This document shows, one piece after another, positions 16,948 to 26,853 of a stretch of DNA of 64,000 bases. The position numbers were made by a program, and so were the translations under genes. The notes below the pieces were generated by a model. That model saw only the letters and a list, made by a program, of their open reading frames with translations, searched no databases and was not told where the DNA came from. The first letter of the stretch is position 1. Each line of letters begins with the position of its first letter. Source of the stretch: Bacillota bacterium (GTDB taxonomy: Bacteria > Bacillota > Clostridia > Lachnospirales > Lachnospiraceae); the NCBI GenBank assembly GCA_023442465.1, contig JAEZZQ010000047.1, positions 62,001-126,000 on the forward strand, written 5' to 3'.

Positions 16948-19251
16948 ATGAAAAAGAGAATCATTTCTCTTATGCTTGCGTCTGTAATGGTAATCAGTAC
17001 TTTAGCAGCATGCGGTTCCGGCAATACATCAACAACTGAAACGCCCGCTGCAGAGACGGAAGCCACAGATGAAAGCGCTGCGCAGACAGGCAGTGACACG
17101 CCCCTGGTTGTAGGCTACCGGGATTTCAGCGAAAAGTTCAGCATGTTTTTTAACGAGACGGAATATGACAAAGACGTAGCGGCAATGACACAGGTAATGC
17201 TGACGGATGTAGACCGCTCGGGTGCGGTTGTAATGAATGGAATCGAGGGAGAGACCAGCAATTACGCCGGAACAGATTATACTTATACGGGAATTGCCGA
17301 TACCACGGTAACACAGAACGATGATGATACAACAACTTATGACTTTAAGCTGCGCGATGATATTACTTTCAGCGATGGAGAACCTCTCACGGCAGATGAT
17401 GTTATTTTTAACTTATATGTATATTTAGATCCTGCTTATGACGGATTTACTACATTAAATACACTTCCTATCATAGGCCTTAAGAATTATCAGGCAAACT
17501 CTACGGCAGCGGACAGCGTAACGGCTGATGATGTGGCTGCTTATATGGAGGAAATGCCGGAAGCGCTTCAGACAGCTATTTCTGAAAACATAATCGCACC
17601 GACCTTGACAGCAGAAAAAGATTGGTGTACGGAAAATTATGAAGCACAGGGTGCGGCTTCTGCGGAAGAGTTCTTTGTAGCTTGCTACAGCACGGATGAC
17701 TCTTATGATATGGCGGGAAAAGATTATGACACTATCGTAAGCGATGTCATCGCGATGTACGGCGGAGATTATAAAACTCTTGGAAGCAATTATGCGGGAG
17801 ATGAAGCTTATTTTGAAGCCGATGCTACTTCACTGGCAGAGAAACTGCTGATCGAAGAAAAGGTGGCTGCGGGCGAAGGCGAGGCAGTTCCTAATATCGA
17901 AGGCGTTAAAAAACTTGGTGATTATGAAGTGTCAGTTACGATAAAAGGATTTGACGCTGCAGCGATTTACAAGTTTGTTGAACTTGGTATTGCTCCGCTT
18001 CATTACTATGGCGATAAAGCACAGTACGATTATGATAACAATCAGTTCGGCTTCCCGAGAGGTGACCTGAGCATCGTAAAAGAGAAAACAACAACACCTA
18101 TGGGAGCAGGTCCTTATAAATTTGTGAAGTACGATAACAAGGTTGTTTATTTTGAAGCAAATGATGCTTATTTCAAGGGTGCTCCGAAGACTAAAAATGT
18201 ACAGTTTAAGGAATCCGATGAATCTGATATGATTCCCGCGGTACAGCAGGGTACCGTTGATTTATCAAATCCTGACGGAAGTAAAAAGGCATTTGAGCAG
18301 ATTGCCGAAATCAATGGCAACGGAGAACTTGACGGAGATGCCATCATGACAAACCGTGTAGATAATCTGGGCTACGGTTATATCGGTATTAATGCGGACA
18401 CAGTCAATGTGGGCGGAGAAGCATCCTCTGAGCAGTCGAAAGATTTAAGAAAAGCCATCGCTACGGTTCTTTCCGTATACCGTGACGTATCCATCGATTC
18501 CTACTACGGAGATGCGGCAAGCGTAATTAACTATCCTATTTCCAATACATCATGGGCAGCTCCCCAGAAATCCGATGAAGGATATCAGGTAGCATACTCT
18601 GTGGATGTGGAGGGCAATCCGATTTATACGGATTCCATGAGTGCGGAAGAGAAATATGATGCAGCAATTGACGCAGCGCTGGGATATTTCGAAGCGGCTG
18701 GTTATACCGTAGCAGACGGCAAGCTGACAGCAGCTCCGGCAGGTGCGAAGCTGACTTATGAAATTATAATCGGCGCTGACGGTAAGGGTGATCACCCCAG
18801 CTTTGCAATCCTTACGGATGCGAAAGCTGCATTCGAGACGATTGGATTTACATTGGAAATCAACGATCCTACCGATACGAATATTTTATGGGACAAAACA
18901 AATGCACGTACACAGGAACTTTGGGTAGCGGCATGGCAGGCAGAGCCCGATCCGGATATGTATCAGACATACCATAGCGCGAGCACTGCAAGCAATTACT
19001 ATCAGATTGCAGACCCGGATTTGGATGCTTATATCATGGATGCAAGAACGAGCGCAGATCAGAGCTACCGTAAATCCATTTATAAAGAATGCTTAAACAT
19101 CATCATGGACTGGGCGGTTGAGATTCCGGTTTACCAGAGACAGAACTGCATTATCTACAGTCCTGAACGTATTAATGCGGATACTTTTACACCGGGCGTG
19201 ACCACATATTACAAATGGTGGAAAGAGATTGAAAATTTAGAAATGAAATAA
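16948..19251 (+). CDS. Oligopeptide ABC transporter substrate-binding lipoprotein (family 5)
   Basis: The 767-residue protein has a lipoprotein signal ending LAAC with Cys22, a Ser/Thr/Ala linker, and an SBP_bac_5 fold (YDFKLRDDITFSDGEPLTADDVIF near 130-155). It captures extracellular peptides for the permeases encoded next. It is about 200 residues longer than common OppA/DppA proteins; an acidic helical segment at about 190-315 (with TAEKDWCTENYEAQG and SLAEKLLIEEKVAAGEG) interrupts the usual N-terminal lobe. The DPDMYQTYHSAS block near the C-terminus is typical of the family. AAGGAGG precedes the ATG at seven to eight bases. A stem-loop just after it probably reduces read-through to the permease genes. 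Confidence 0.92.
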   Translation: MKKRIISLMLASVMVISTLAACGSGNTSTTETPAAETEATDESAAQTGSDTPLVVGYRDFSEKFSMFFNETEYDKDVAAMTQVMLTDVDRSGAVVMNGIEGETSNYAGTDYTYTGIADTTVTQNDDDTTTYDFKLRDDITFSDGEPLTADDVIFNLYVYLDPAYDGFTTLNTLPIIGLKNYQANSTAADSVTADDVAAYMEEMPEALQTAISENIIAPTLTAEKDWCTENYEAQGAASAEEFFVACYSTDDSYDMAGKDYDTIVSDVIAMYGGDYKTLGSNYAGDEAYFEADATSLAEKLLIEEKVAAGEGEAVPNIEGVKKLGDYEVSVTIKGFDAAAIYKFVELGIAPLHYYGDKAQYDYDNNQFGFPRGDLSIVKEKTTTPMGAGPYKFVKYDNKVVYFEANDAYFKGAPKTKNVQFKESDESDMIPAVQQGTVDLSNPDGSKKAFEQIAEINGNGELDGDAIMTNRVDNLGYGYIGINADTVNVGGEASSEQSKDLRKAIATVLSVYRDVSIDSYYGDAASVINYPISNTSWAAPQKSDEGYQVAYSVDVEGNPIYTDSMSAEEKYDAAIDAALGYFEAAGYTVADGKLTAAPAGAKLTYEIIIGADGKGDHPSFAILTDAKAAFETIGFTLEINDPTDTNILWDKTNARTQELWVAAWQAEPDPDMYQTYHSASTASNYYQIADPDLDAYIMDARTSADQSYRKSIYKECLNIIMDWAVEIPVYQRQNCIIYSPERINADTFTPGVTTYYKWWKEIENLEMK

Positions 19252-19273
19252 TATAAAATAAGATGTATTGATT

Positions 19274-19306
19274 CTGAGCCCGCTGGGTATTGGCGGGCTC
19301 AGTTTA
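19274..19306 (+). terminator. Stem-loop between binding protein and permease genes
   Basis: Perfect 10-base arms CTGAGCCCGC and GCGGGCTCAG (19274-19283, 19293-19302) with a 9-base loop and only a short T-run. It probably acts as a partial terminator or mRNA stabiliser, giving more binding protein than permease. Confidence 0.65.
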
Positions 19307-19483
19307 TGAAAAGGTTTTTTGGTTTGTTAGTTTATCGAATTAAAGTGATGTAGCAAAACTGTTGTTACAAATAATTAAAACTGAATTGAAATTGAAATTT
19401 AAACATTTTATAAATGAAACTAAAATGTTTTTATATAAATATTTGATTTAAAAGATGGATAAAAAGAAAGCTGGAGGTTTGGA

Positions 19484-20470
19484 ATGAAGAAATTTTTAAT
19501 CAGAAGACTTTTACTCAGTATCGTTATACTGTTTTTTGTTTCTTTCATCATTTATTCCATAGAACGCTGCCTGCCTACTTCCTATGTGGAAGGAAAAGCA
19601 AGGCAGATGTCGCAAAAGGCAGGTGCAAAACCTTATGATGAGCTGTTGGAGCAGCTAACAAGCGCTTACGGGCTGGAAGGAAATATATTGCAGGGATATG
19701 CAAAATGGCTTTCCAATGCTGTGAAGGGAGAATTCGGGGATTCCTGGGTTTGGAGCAAGCCGGTTACCGAGAAATTCAAAGATGTGATATGGTATTCTTT
19801 TGCCATGTCCGGTATATCTTTTATTTTTCAGGTAGTAATAGCTATTCCTCTCGGTATTTTGTCTGCGAGAAAGCAATATAGCAGGACGGATTATGCCGTC
19901 ACCGTATTTGCGCTGATCGGCATATCTCTTCCTACCTTCTTCATAGCCACTTTATTGAAATGGGTATTTTCCATCAATCTGGGATGGTTTGATTTGTATG
20001 GAGTTGTAGGCCGTATGCACGAACAGTTGCCCCCCATAGGACAAGTTCTGGATATGGGCAAACATTTGATATTGCCTGTCGTTACGCTTACAGTTGTCAG
20101 CGTAGGTAATCTGATGCGTTATACCCGTACTAATATGCTGGAAGTACTCAATTCCGATTATATTCGTACAGCAAGGGCGAAGGGGCTTTCTGAGAATAAA
20201 GTAATCAATTATCATGCGTTCCGCAATATTCTTATTCCGATTGTAACTTTGCTCGGAAGCACGATTCCTACCTTGTTCGGAGGAGCTATGATTACGGAAA
20301 CTTTATTTCAGATTCCCGGAATCGGATATATTTCTTATTTGAGTCTGACACAAGGAGATGTACCGTTTACCATGTTCTATATGGTATTCCTTGCAATATT
20401 AACGCTGGCAGGAACACTGATTGCGGATATCCTGTATGCGATAGTTGACCCCCGGGTCAGAGTAAATTAG
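19484..20470 (+). CDS. Peptide ABC transporter permease, OppB/DppB type
   Basis: The 328-residue integral membrane protein forms half of the transport channel. It starts with a basic RRLLLSIVILFFVSFIIYSI membrane helix, has a long external loop (about 35-100), and then five more helices. The EAA-type cytoplasmic loop is visible at about 225-245 (DYIRTARAKGLSENKVI), the contact point for the ATPases. Length is standard. GGAGG precedes the ATG. It follows the binding-protein gene after 232 bases and precedes the OppC-type gene by 13 bases. Confidence 0.92.
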   Translation: MKKFLIRRLLLSIVILFFVSFIIYSIERCLPTSYVEGKARQMSQKAGAKPYDELLEQLTSAYGLEGNILQGYAKWLSNAVKGEFGDSWVWSKPVTEKFKDVIWYSFAMSGISFIFQVVIAIPLGILSARKQYSRTDYAVTVFALIGISLPTFFIATLLKWVFSINLGWFDLYGVVGRMHEQLPPIGQVLDMGKHLILPVVTLTVVSVGNLMRYTRTNMLEVLNSDYIRTARAKGLSENKVINYHAFRNILIPIVTLLGSTIPTLFGGAMITETLFQIPGIGYISYLSLTQGDVPFTMFYMVFLAILTLAGTLIADILYAIVDPRVRVN

Positions 20471-20483
20471 GAGGAAGGCTGAG

Positions 20484-22250
20484 ATGGGCGCAGATAATAA
20501 CATGCAGGATAAAGATAATCAGATAGATTTGAATCAGAGCCAGAGTGATTACATCAGCACTTCTGGAGCACTGGATGATGAGCAGAGAGTAAAGGTATTG
20601 TCCCCGGGAATGCTGGTAGCGAAACGTTTTTTTAGAAATAAGCTCGCTATGGTGGGGCTCGTTATACTTGTGACGATGTTTTTGTTCTCTTTTGCAGGCG
20701 GTATGCTCACTCCTTACGGGGAATCGGAAGTATTCCGGAAAAAAGATGTTATTTTAAAAGATTATGCCATGATGTCTGAAAATAAGGACTTTCTCTACAC
20801 GAATGTGGAAGGAAAGGATTTCCCTTCCATCGCAGGCGCGAAGATGATTTTGGCGGTAAATAACGGGAACAGCACTTTTGAAGCTAAGGATGTGACATAT
20901 TCTCTCATAAAAGAGGATGAGAACTTATACCAAATTACACAGCTTACCCCGGTGGCGAATGTGCTTACGCTAAAAGGGAAGAGCAGCTTCACTTCAGCAG
21001 AAGAAGGCGGCACAGTGACGAATGCGGTAAAAAGTGGGTATGAAGCGGCTGTCTCCGAGGGGGCAGACAACTTTGAAGCGGATGGCGTGTTTTACTATAT
21101 CGTAAAGGAAGGAAAGCAGAGTGCAATTTCGATTATGGATAGAACGGCGCTCGCCAGCAAGAAAGTGTTCAGTGCAGCAGGGGGGGCAGAGCTCTCTTAT
21201 GACTTCAAGCTGAATGCAGAGAAAGCATTTAATCGTCAGTCATCATCTTTTGAGGCGGATGGAAGTACTTACGAAATGGAAGTAGGAGAAAATACCGGAT
21301 TCATAAGTTTGAACGGTGAAGACTATGCAATCATATCTTCTTATGCGGTACGTCCGGTAGGCAGCGAAGCGCTTTCGTTACAGTTTATCAGAGCTGTGCA
21401 GGAGGCGGTGTTAGCGGATGAGGAGTCCGTGGAATATGCAGGAAATGATGGCGGCAGCATTCATTATAAGATAGAAATGAAAGGAAACGAGTTTAAGATT
21501 CGTTCCGAACAGAAGACACAGTTGAATGATGATTTTGCATCTCCCGGAAAGACACATCTGCTGGGAACAGACGGACATGGTATGGACGTGCTTACAAGGC
21601 TGATGTACGGCGGGCGAATTTCCTTGATGATCGGTTTCGTTGCGATTGCGATCGAGACTTTACTCGGTATAATCATCGGCGGTGTGGCAGGGTATTTCGG
21701 AAAGTGGATGGATACTATTCTCATGCGTGTCGTGGATATTGTTATTTGCATTCCGGCGATGCCCTTGTATATTATTGTAGGTTCTATCATGGATTATTAC
21801 CAAATAGACCCGAGAGTCCGTATTTATCTGCTCTGTGCGATTTTGGGCCTGATTAACTGGCCTCCGATTGCCAGAATGGTGCGAGGGCAGATACTTTCCT
21901 TCAGGGAACAGGAGTTTATGACGGCGACGGAAGCCACCGGCATTCGTGTATCCAGAAGGATATTCAAGCATTTGATTCCCAACGTGATTCCGAACCTCAT
22001 TGTTATTGCGACGATGGGCCTTGGAGAGATCATTATTATGGAAGCGACATTGAGCTTCTTGGGAATCGGAGTAAAATTCCCCTATGCGTCATGGGGTAAT
22101 ATCATTAATTCTGTAAATGATGTATTTGTTATGACCAACTACTGGTATGTATGGATTCCGGCAGGATTTCTCATATTGATCACGGTGCTTGGATTTAACT
22201 TTGTTGGTGATGGACTTCGGGATGCGTTTGATCCGAAGATGAAAAGGTAG
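20484..22250 (+). CDS. Peptide ABC transporter permease, OppC/DppC type, with large external insertion
   Basis: The 588-residue protein is the second channel subunit. Normal family members are about 300 residues. Here the first helix (about 53-75) is separated from the conserved core (from HLLGTDGHGMDVLTRLMYGGR, about 355) by roughly 265 residues instead of the usual few tens. The insertion is Glu/Ser/Ala/Gly-rich, looks beta-stranded, and contains two similar units around SFEADGSTYEMEV and NFEADGVFYYIV. Topology puts it outside the membrane. The EAA loop (EFMTATEATGIRVSRRIFKH) is intact. The binding protein is also oversized, so the two insertions may interact. GGAGGAAGG precedes the ATG. 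Confidence 0.9.
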   Translation: MGADNNMQDKDNQIDLNQSQSDYISTSGALDDEQRVKVLSPGMLVAKRFFRNKLAMVGLVILVTMFLFSFAGGMLTPYGESEVFRKKDVILKDYAMMSENKDFLYTNVEGKDFPSIAGAKMILAVNNGNSTFEAKDVTYSLIKEDENLYQITQLTPVANVLTLKGKSSFTSAEEGGTVTNAVKSGYEAAVSEGADNFEADGVFYYIVKEGKQSAISIMDRTALASKKVFSAAGGAELSYDFKLNAEKAFNRQSSSFEADGSTYEMEVGENTGFISLNGEDYAIISSYAVRPVGSEALSLQFIRAVQEAVLADEESVEYAGNDGGSIHYKIEMKGNEFKIRSEQKTQLNDDFASPGKTHLLGTDGHGMDVLTRLMYGGRISLMIGFVAIAIETLLGIIIGGVAGYFGKWMDTILMRVVDIVICIPAMPLYIIVGSIMDYYQIDPRVRIYLLCAILGLINWPPIARMVRGQILSFREQEFMTATEATGIRVSRRIFKHLIPNVIPNLIVIATMGLGEIIIMEATLSFLGIGVKFPYASWGNIINSVNDVFVMTNYWYVWIPAGFLILITVLGFNFVGDGLRDAFDPKMKR

Positions 22251-22259
22251 GTGAGGCAG

Positions 22260-23447
22260 ATGAACTTTTTTAAAAAAGAGAGTACAAAAGATGCAAACTA
22301 TATCTCTGCCAAAGAATCCAGAGCGATATCGAAAGAAAATAAAAGAATAACCGATGAAATAGAAAAGAAACGCAAACGTAAGAATATTCCTGAAGAAGAG
22401 TATGTGACGAAGATGAAGAATCCCAATAATGTTGTGGAGTTCGACAATGTCCATACCTATTTCTTCACCGACATCGGAACGGTTAAATCCGTTGACGGCG
22501 TTTCCTTCGACGTGCCGCAGGGTAAGACTATAGGTATTGTAGGGGAATCCGGCTGCGGAAAGTCTGTGACCAGCCTTTCCCTGATGCAGCTTGTACAGAG
22601 GCCCCAGGGACAGACTGTAAAGGGTGAGATCCGCTTCAATACCGGGGAGCAGGCGATCAATGTGGTGAATGCACCTATGGAGACGATGCAGAAGCTTCGC
22701 GGCAACTATATGTCCATGATATTTCAGGAACCGATGACGAGCCTCAATCCGGTATTTCGTATCGGATCGCAGGTGGATGAGGTCATCGCACTTCACAATC
22801 CCCAGATGAGTAAGGAGGAAGTGAAGAACCGTACGATAGAGATGCTGGAGCTGGTAGGTATTGCCAACAGTGAGGGCGTGTATAAGATGTATCCGCACGA
22901 GTTGTCCGGCGGTATGCGGCAGAGAATTTGTATCGCCATGGGGTTGGCGTGTAATCCCAGACTCATCATAGCGGATGAGCCGACTACGGCCTTGGATGTG
23001 ACGATTCAGGCGCAGATTCTCGATCTTCTGCGCGGCTTAAAGGATAAGATCAATTCCAGTATCATGCTGATTACTCATGATTTAGGTGTAATTGCAGAAA
23101 TGGCGGACTACGTCGTAGTCATGTATGCCGGCCGCGTGGTGGAGCAGGGAACCGTTCAGGAAATTTTCAAAACACCCAAGCATCCTTATACCATGGGACT
23201 TATGGCGTCCAAGCCGGTGGTGGGGAAAGAAGTGGACCGCCTCTACAGTATTCCCGGCAAGGTGCCTAACCCGGTCAATATGCCCGATTACTGCTACTTC
23301 AGGGATAGATGCGAGCTGTGTGTGGAAGCCTGCAAGGGCAAGTATCCCGGACAGACATCCCTTAGCCCGACCCATGTGGTAAACTGCTACCGCTATGCGG
23401 AAGGTGCGGGCAGCAAGGAAAAGAATGAAATGAAGGAGGAACAATAA
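22260..23447 (+). CDS. Peptide ABC transporter ATP-binding protein, OppD/DppD type
   Basis: This 395-residue cytoplasmic ATPase powers the transporter. A basic extension of about 65 residues precedes the ABC domain, which has Walker A GESGCGKSVT, signature LSGGMRQR, and Walker B LIIADEPTTALD. The C-terminal oligopeptide-transporter domain has the Cys-rich CYFRDRCELCVEAC motif, typical of an iron-sulfur-like cluster in this family. The frame is open from a GTG at 22251, directly after the previous stop; AGGTGAGG just upstream favours the ATG at 22260, though spacing is tight and the choice is not certain. Confidence 0.92.
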   Translation: MNFFKKESTKDANYISAKESRAISKENKRITDEIEKKRKRKNIPEEEYVTKMKNPNNVVEFDNVHTYFFTDIGTVKSVDGVSFDVPQGKTIGIVGESGCGKSVTSLSLMQLVQRPQGQTVKGEIRFNTGEQAINVVNAPMETMQKLRGNYMSMIFQEPMTSLNPVFRIGSQVDEVIALHNPQMSKEEVKNRTIEMLELVGIANSEGVYKMYPHELSGGMRQRICIAMGLACNPRLIIADEPTTALDVTIQAQILDLLRGLKDKINSSIMLITHDLGVIAEMADYVVVMYAGRVVEQGTVQEIFKTPKHPYTMGLMASKPVVGKEVDRLYSIPGKVPNPVNMPDYCYFRDRCELCVEACKGKYPGQTSLSPTHVVNCYRYAEGAGSKEKNEMKEEQ

Positions 23448-23449
23448 GA

Positions 23450-24490
23450 ATGAATACAGCTTCAAAAGAAACAGCTTATGAACCTCTGAAATACAATGAA
23501 GATAAGGTTAAGAACGATAGCAAGGATGACATTATTCTGCAAGTTTCCCACCTGAAAAAATATTTTCCCATAAAGGGAGGTGTTTTTTCCAAGGCAGCAG
23601 GACAGGTAAAAGCAGTGGACGACGTGTCCTTTTCCATTAAGAAGGGGACTACCATGGGATTAGTAGGAGAGTCCGGATGCGGTAAGTCCACCACGGGAAG
23701 AACGCTCCTTCGCCTTATCGATAAGACGGATGGAGAAGTCCGGTTTGGCGGGACGGATATCTTTGCCCTTAGCAAGAAGGAGATGCGTGCCCTCCGCCCG
23801 AAGATGCAGATTATTTTTCAGGACCCTTACTCCAGTCTTTCTCCAAGGCTTCCCGTAGGGGAGATCATCGGAGAAGCGGTAAGAGAGCACAAGCTCGTGC
23901 CTAAGAACGAGCTGGATGAATATGTGACAAAGATTATGGCTTCCTGCGGCCTGCAGGCCTATCATAAGGACCGTTACCCCCATGAATTTTCGGGCGGACA
24001 AAGACAGAGGATCTGTATCGCCAGAGCGCTGGCATTGAATCCGGAGTTCATTGTATGCGATGAACCGGTATCTGCATTGGACGTATCCATTCAGGCCCAG
24101 ATCATTAACTTATTAAAGGATTTACAGGAAGAGTTCGGTCTGACATATCTGTTTATCTCCCACGATTTATCGGTGGTGGAGCATATATCGGATACTGTGG
24201 GCGTTATGTACCTTGGCAGTATCGTAGAGACCGGAGCTACGGAGGATATTTTTGCAAATCCTCTGCACCCCTATACGAAAGCGCTTTTCAGCGCTATTCC
24301 CGTACCCGACCCGGACGCGAAGGGAAACCGCATTATTTTAGAGGGAAGTATTCCTTCGCCGGCCAATCCTCCGGCAGGCTGCAAGTTCCATACGAGATGC
24401 AAGGACTGCATGGAAATTTGCAAGACACAGGAACCGGTGTCCAAGGACATGGGAAACGGCCATATGGTAAAATGTCATTTATATGATTGA
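23450..24490 (+). CDS. Peptide ABC transporter ATP-binding protein, OppF/DppF type
   Basis: The 346-residue partner ATPase has Walker A GESGCGKSTT, signature FSGGQRQR, Walker B FIVCDEPVSALD, the H-loop LFISHDLSVVEH, and a C-terminal CKFHTRCKDCMEIC cysteine cluster. It pairs with the OppD-type subunit and follows it after 2 bases, with GGAGG at about 23436. It is the last transporter gene of the operon; a small membrane protein gene follows after 37 bases. Confidence 0.93.
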   Translation: MNTASKETAYEPLKYNEDKVKNDSKDDIILQVSHLKKYFPIKGGVFSKAAGQVKAVDDVSFSIKKGTTMGLVGESGCGKSTTGRTLLRLIDKTDGEVRFGGTDIFALSKKEMRALRPKMQIIFQDPYSSLSPRLPVGEIIGEAVREHKLVPKNELDEYVTKIMASCGLQAYHKDRYPHEFSGGQRQRICIARALALNPEFIVCDEPVSALDVSIQAQIINLLKDLQEEFGLTYLFISHDLSVVEHISDTVGVMYLGSIVETGATEDIFANPLHPYTKALFSAIPVPDPDAKGNRIILEGSIPSPANPPAGCKFHTRCKDCMEICKTQEPVSKDMGNGHMVKCHLYD

Positions 24491-24527
24491 TCGATTCATT
24501 TGATGAAAATGGTGAATATTATAAATT

Positions 24528-24845
24528 ATGAGTAAGAAGAGAAGAGACGAGAAAAAAGACGAGCTAAAGCAGTATGAAGACATTACTGTGGCAAACATGA
24601 ACATAGAGGGTATGCCATGGTATGTAAAGAAACCGGAAGACCTAAGGTCTTCCGGCGCTTCTGCTGCCAATTCAGGAAAAGCCGCCGATTCCGGTCTTTC
24701 CCAAGTTACAGACAAGGAAATCCTCACTCCTAAGGAAACGAGGCAGCTTATCATTAATTCCGTGCTCGCGGCGCTTTTCATAGGAGGGGTATTTCTTTTT
24801 GCTATTTTTCTTTTTTTGCTGTTTTGTATCTATGTATGGTTTTAG
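24528..24845 (+). CDS. Small single-helix membrane protein of unknown function
   Basis: This 105-residue product has a charged N-terminus (SKKRRDEKKDELKQYEDIT), a Ser/Ala-rich middle and one C-terminal transmembrane helix (about 78-103) that ends the protein, a tail-anchor arrangement. No family is recognised. The ribosome binding site is weak (only GGTGA about 20 bases upstream), but the frame, length and hydrophobic end look genuine. A perfect 23-base palindrome lies inside the gene at 24633-24655. Its last 4 bases overlap the end of the convergent DUF885 gene. Confidence 0.6.
   Translation: MSKKRRDEKKDELKQYEDITVANMNIEGMPWYVKKPEDLRSSGASAANSGKAADSGLSQVTDKEILTPKETRQLIINSVLAALFIGGVFLFAIFLFLLFCIYVWF
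24633..24655. repeat. Perfect 23-base palindrome inside a coding region
   Basis: CCGGAAGACCT-A-AGGTCTTCCGG forms an 11-pair stem with a one-base centre. It encodes PEDLRSS-type residues in the small membrane protein. It could act as an mRNA hairpin or a protein-binding site, or be fortuitous. Confidence 0.6.
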
Positions 24846-26692
24846 GATTTTTTCATGTCCTTACTTTTTTCCAGCTGCAATTTCAGATTGGTGAAATCTG
24901 CCGGGCCGTTTTCCAGATAAAATTTGTGGAAGCGGTATTCGCTGTAGTCACTTCCCCATAGCCCTTGGGCTTCTTTTTTTAATTCTAAAACCTCCAAATA
25001 TCCCAAATAATATTTTAAATAGGTACCCGGTTCCTCCACTATATACTCGTAGATCGCCCTTGTGGTAGAGGTGTTTGAGATTCCGATGGTGGATAATATT
25101 TTGTGTACCTGCTTATAATTTGCCCCCTCGTAATGAATGGCAATGTCCAATAAGGAGTAGAGACAAAGCTGTATCTGCCGGTCCAGCTTATAGGATTCAA
25201 AAAGTGCCTCCGCATCCGGATTTGTGTCTTTCATAAGTGCCTTCGCATAATCGTAGGCCATAAGCTCCACATACATCGCCCATCCTTCCGCATATCCGCT
25301 GTAGGACAGCAGGGAGCGTATAGGGTTCACGCCGGTCTTGTTGAAGTATAATTGAGAGTAGACTGTCTGATACAAATGGCCCGGATAGCCTTCGTGGGCG
25401 AGTGTAGTGTACAGCTCAACCCCCTTGGGATTATTTTTCCGATTGATATATATAACATTCTCTCTTATATTATCCAAGGGAGGAGTAAGGTAGAAGGCGG
25501 GGCTGCTATATTCTTCCAGGTTCTTGGAAATGGATTTTATTGTACAGACGGGCAATTCTCCTCCTTGTGTGGCTTCGGATAAGGCTGGAAAATCTTCCTT
25601 CATCATTTGCTGAAGGTTTTTTAGCATGTCGGAAGGTTCCTCATAAGGAAATACGATGCTGGATGTCTCATGCGAAGTCAAAATGGAAGGATTGCTTTGC
25701 AAAAGGCCGTACATGGAATCGAAATTTTCGTTAAAGTCCTGAAAAAGCATCTCCTTGATACTGCTGATATCGCGATAAGAGGCAGTGTGGGAGCGTAGGA
25801 GATATTGATAATATTCACGTCCGTCCGGATAATAATACAGACCGTTTTCGTTCTTTCCGCTGCCCTTTAACAGGATAAGCTCATCCCCCAGCTTCTGATA
25901 GGCAGGGAGCATGACAGTAGTGAGAAGTCTATTATTTTCCGATAAATAATGCAGTTTCTCCTTCTCTGATATTACACCCGAGGACAACAGGGGAGCCAGC
26001 CTTTCTTCGAAGGTCGTGTTTAAGAAATGGGTATCCTGAGAAAGGGAAGCTTCGTCCATGATCGTATTGCATTGCTCTATGACTTTATCTACGGAATAAT
26101 CGGGCATAAAAAGCCCTTCTGCCGACTGTTCCTTAAGGTACTGTGCAATGCCTTCAAAGTACGTATCAGTCTGGTCCAAGAGGGCGAGATAGTCCTCTAC
26201 ATCCCTTTTGTTTCTGAAAGTATATTCTGCAAGCAAAATAGGAAGCTGTGACTGCATCCCTGAGGAGGGAGATAAGGGCGCGGAATAGTAATAGAGAGAA
26301 ATACCCTTTTTCTCATTTTCCAAATATGGCACCAACAACTGGTAGGTGTAAGCATCCTGTTCATTTAATTTGGAAACGTCCATAGAATACAGCTGCCGCA
26401 GGGATGTAACGATTTCCTGAAGGGATTCCTCTTTATCCTCCTTGGAATAAAAAGGAAGAACGGACTCATAGGAGTCTATGCCATAGGAGGAAGGAGTTGC
26501 TACTGTATAGTGCATATTCAAGGTATTTGCCGTCAGCTCTGAGACAAAGAAGTCCTTGGCAAAATGTTGAAAGGACCGGGAATCCTTCGTGGAAAAAAAG
26601 GAAAAGGAGCCGGCGAGAAGCAGCAATGCCAAGGAAGAAAAAATTGCCGCCTTGCGTTTATTGGAAAGATGAAGGTTCATGAACTTTTTCAA
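24842..26692 (-). CDS. Secreted DUF885-family putative metallopeptidase
   Basis: The 616-residue protein starts with a basic N-terminus and a hydrophobic segment (about 13-30) acting as a signal peptide or anchor; no lipobox Cys is present. The C-terminal half is DUF885-like, with the zinc-site motif AHEGYPGHLYQ and a downstream Glu in GYAEGWAMYVE, as in related metallopeptidases. The family is thought to act on peptides, but substrates are poorly known. It lies opposite the peptide transporter operon and could supply peptides outside the membrane. It converges with the small membrane protein gene, overlapping by 4 bases. Confidence 0.85.
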   Translation of the reverse strand: MKKFMNLHLSNKRKAAIFSSLALLLLAGSFSFFSTKDSRSFQHFAKDFFVSELTANTLNMHYTVATPSSYGIDSYESVLPFYSKEDKEESLQEIVTSLRQLYSMDVSKLNEQDAYTYQLLVPYLENEKKGISLYYYSAPLSPSSGMQSQLPILLAEYTFRNKRDVEDYLALLDQTDTYFEGIAQYLKEQSAEGLFMPDYSVDKVIEQCNTIMDEASLSQDTHFLNTTFEERLAPLLSSGVISEKEKLHYLSENNRLLTTVMLPAYQKLGDELILLKGSGKNENGLYYYPDGREYYQYLLRSHTASYRDISSIKEMLFQDFNENFDSMYGLLQSNPSILTSHETSSIVFPYEEPSDMLKNLQQMMKEDFPALSEATQGGELPVCTIKSISKNLEEYSSPAFYLTPPLDNIRENVIYINRKNNPKGVELYTTLAHEGYPGHLYQTVYSQLYFNKTGVNPIRSLLSYSGYAEGWAMYVELMAYDYAKALMKDTNPDAEALFESYKLDRQIQLCLYSLLDIAIHYEGANYKQVHKILSTIGISNTSTTRAIYEYIVEEPGTYLKYYLGYLEVLELKKEAQGLWGSDYSEYRFHKFYLENGPADFTNLKLQLEKSKDMKKS

Positions 26693-26853
26693 AGAAAATA
26701 CCTGATGCCGTTTTTTAGAATATATGACGTATTAGAAGGAAAGATGTATTTATGTTACGTATGAGTGTTATTCGTCAACAAGTAATAATACAACTTTATA
26801 TATACAACTTATCAAATAGGTACATATATTGAATCCTTTAATTTCAAAAATAA

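Noticed and set aside
24842..26692. Plus-strand frames opposite the DUF885 gene
   Set aside because: Short, no ribosome binding sites, no recognisable motifs; the minus-strand protein explains the region.
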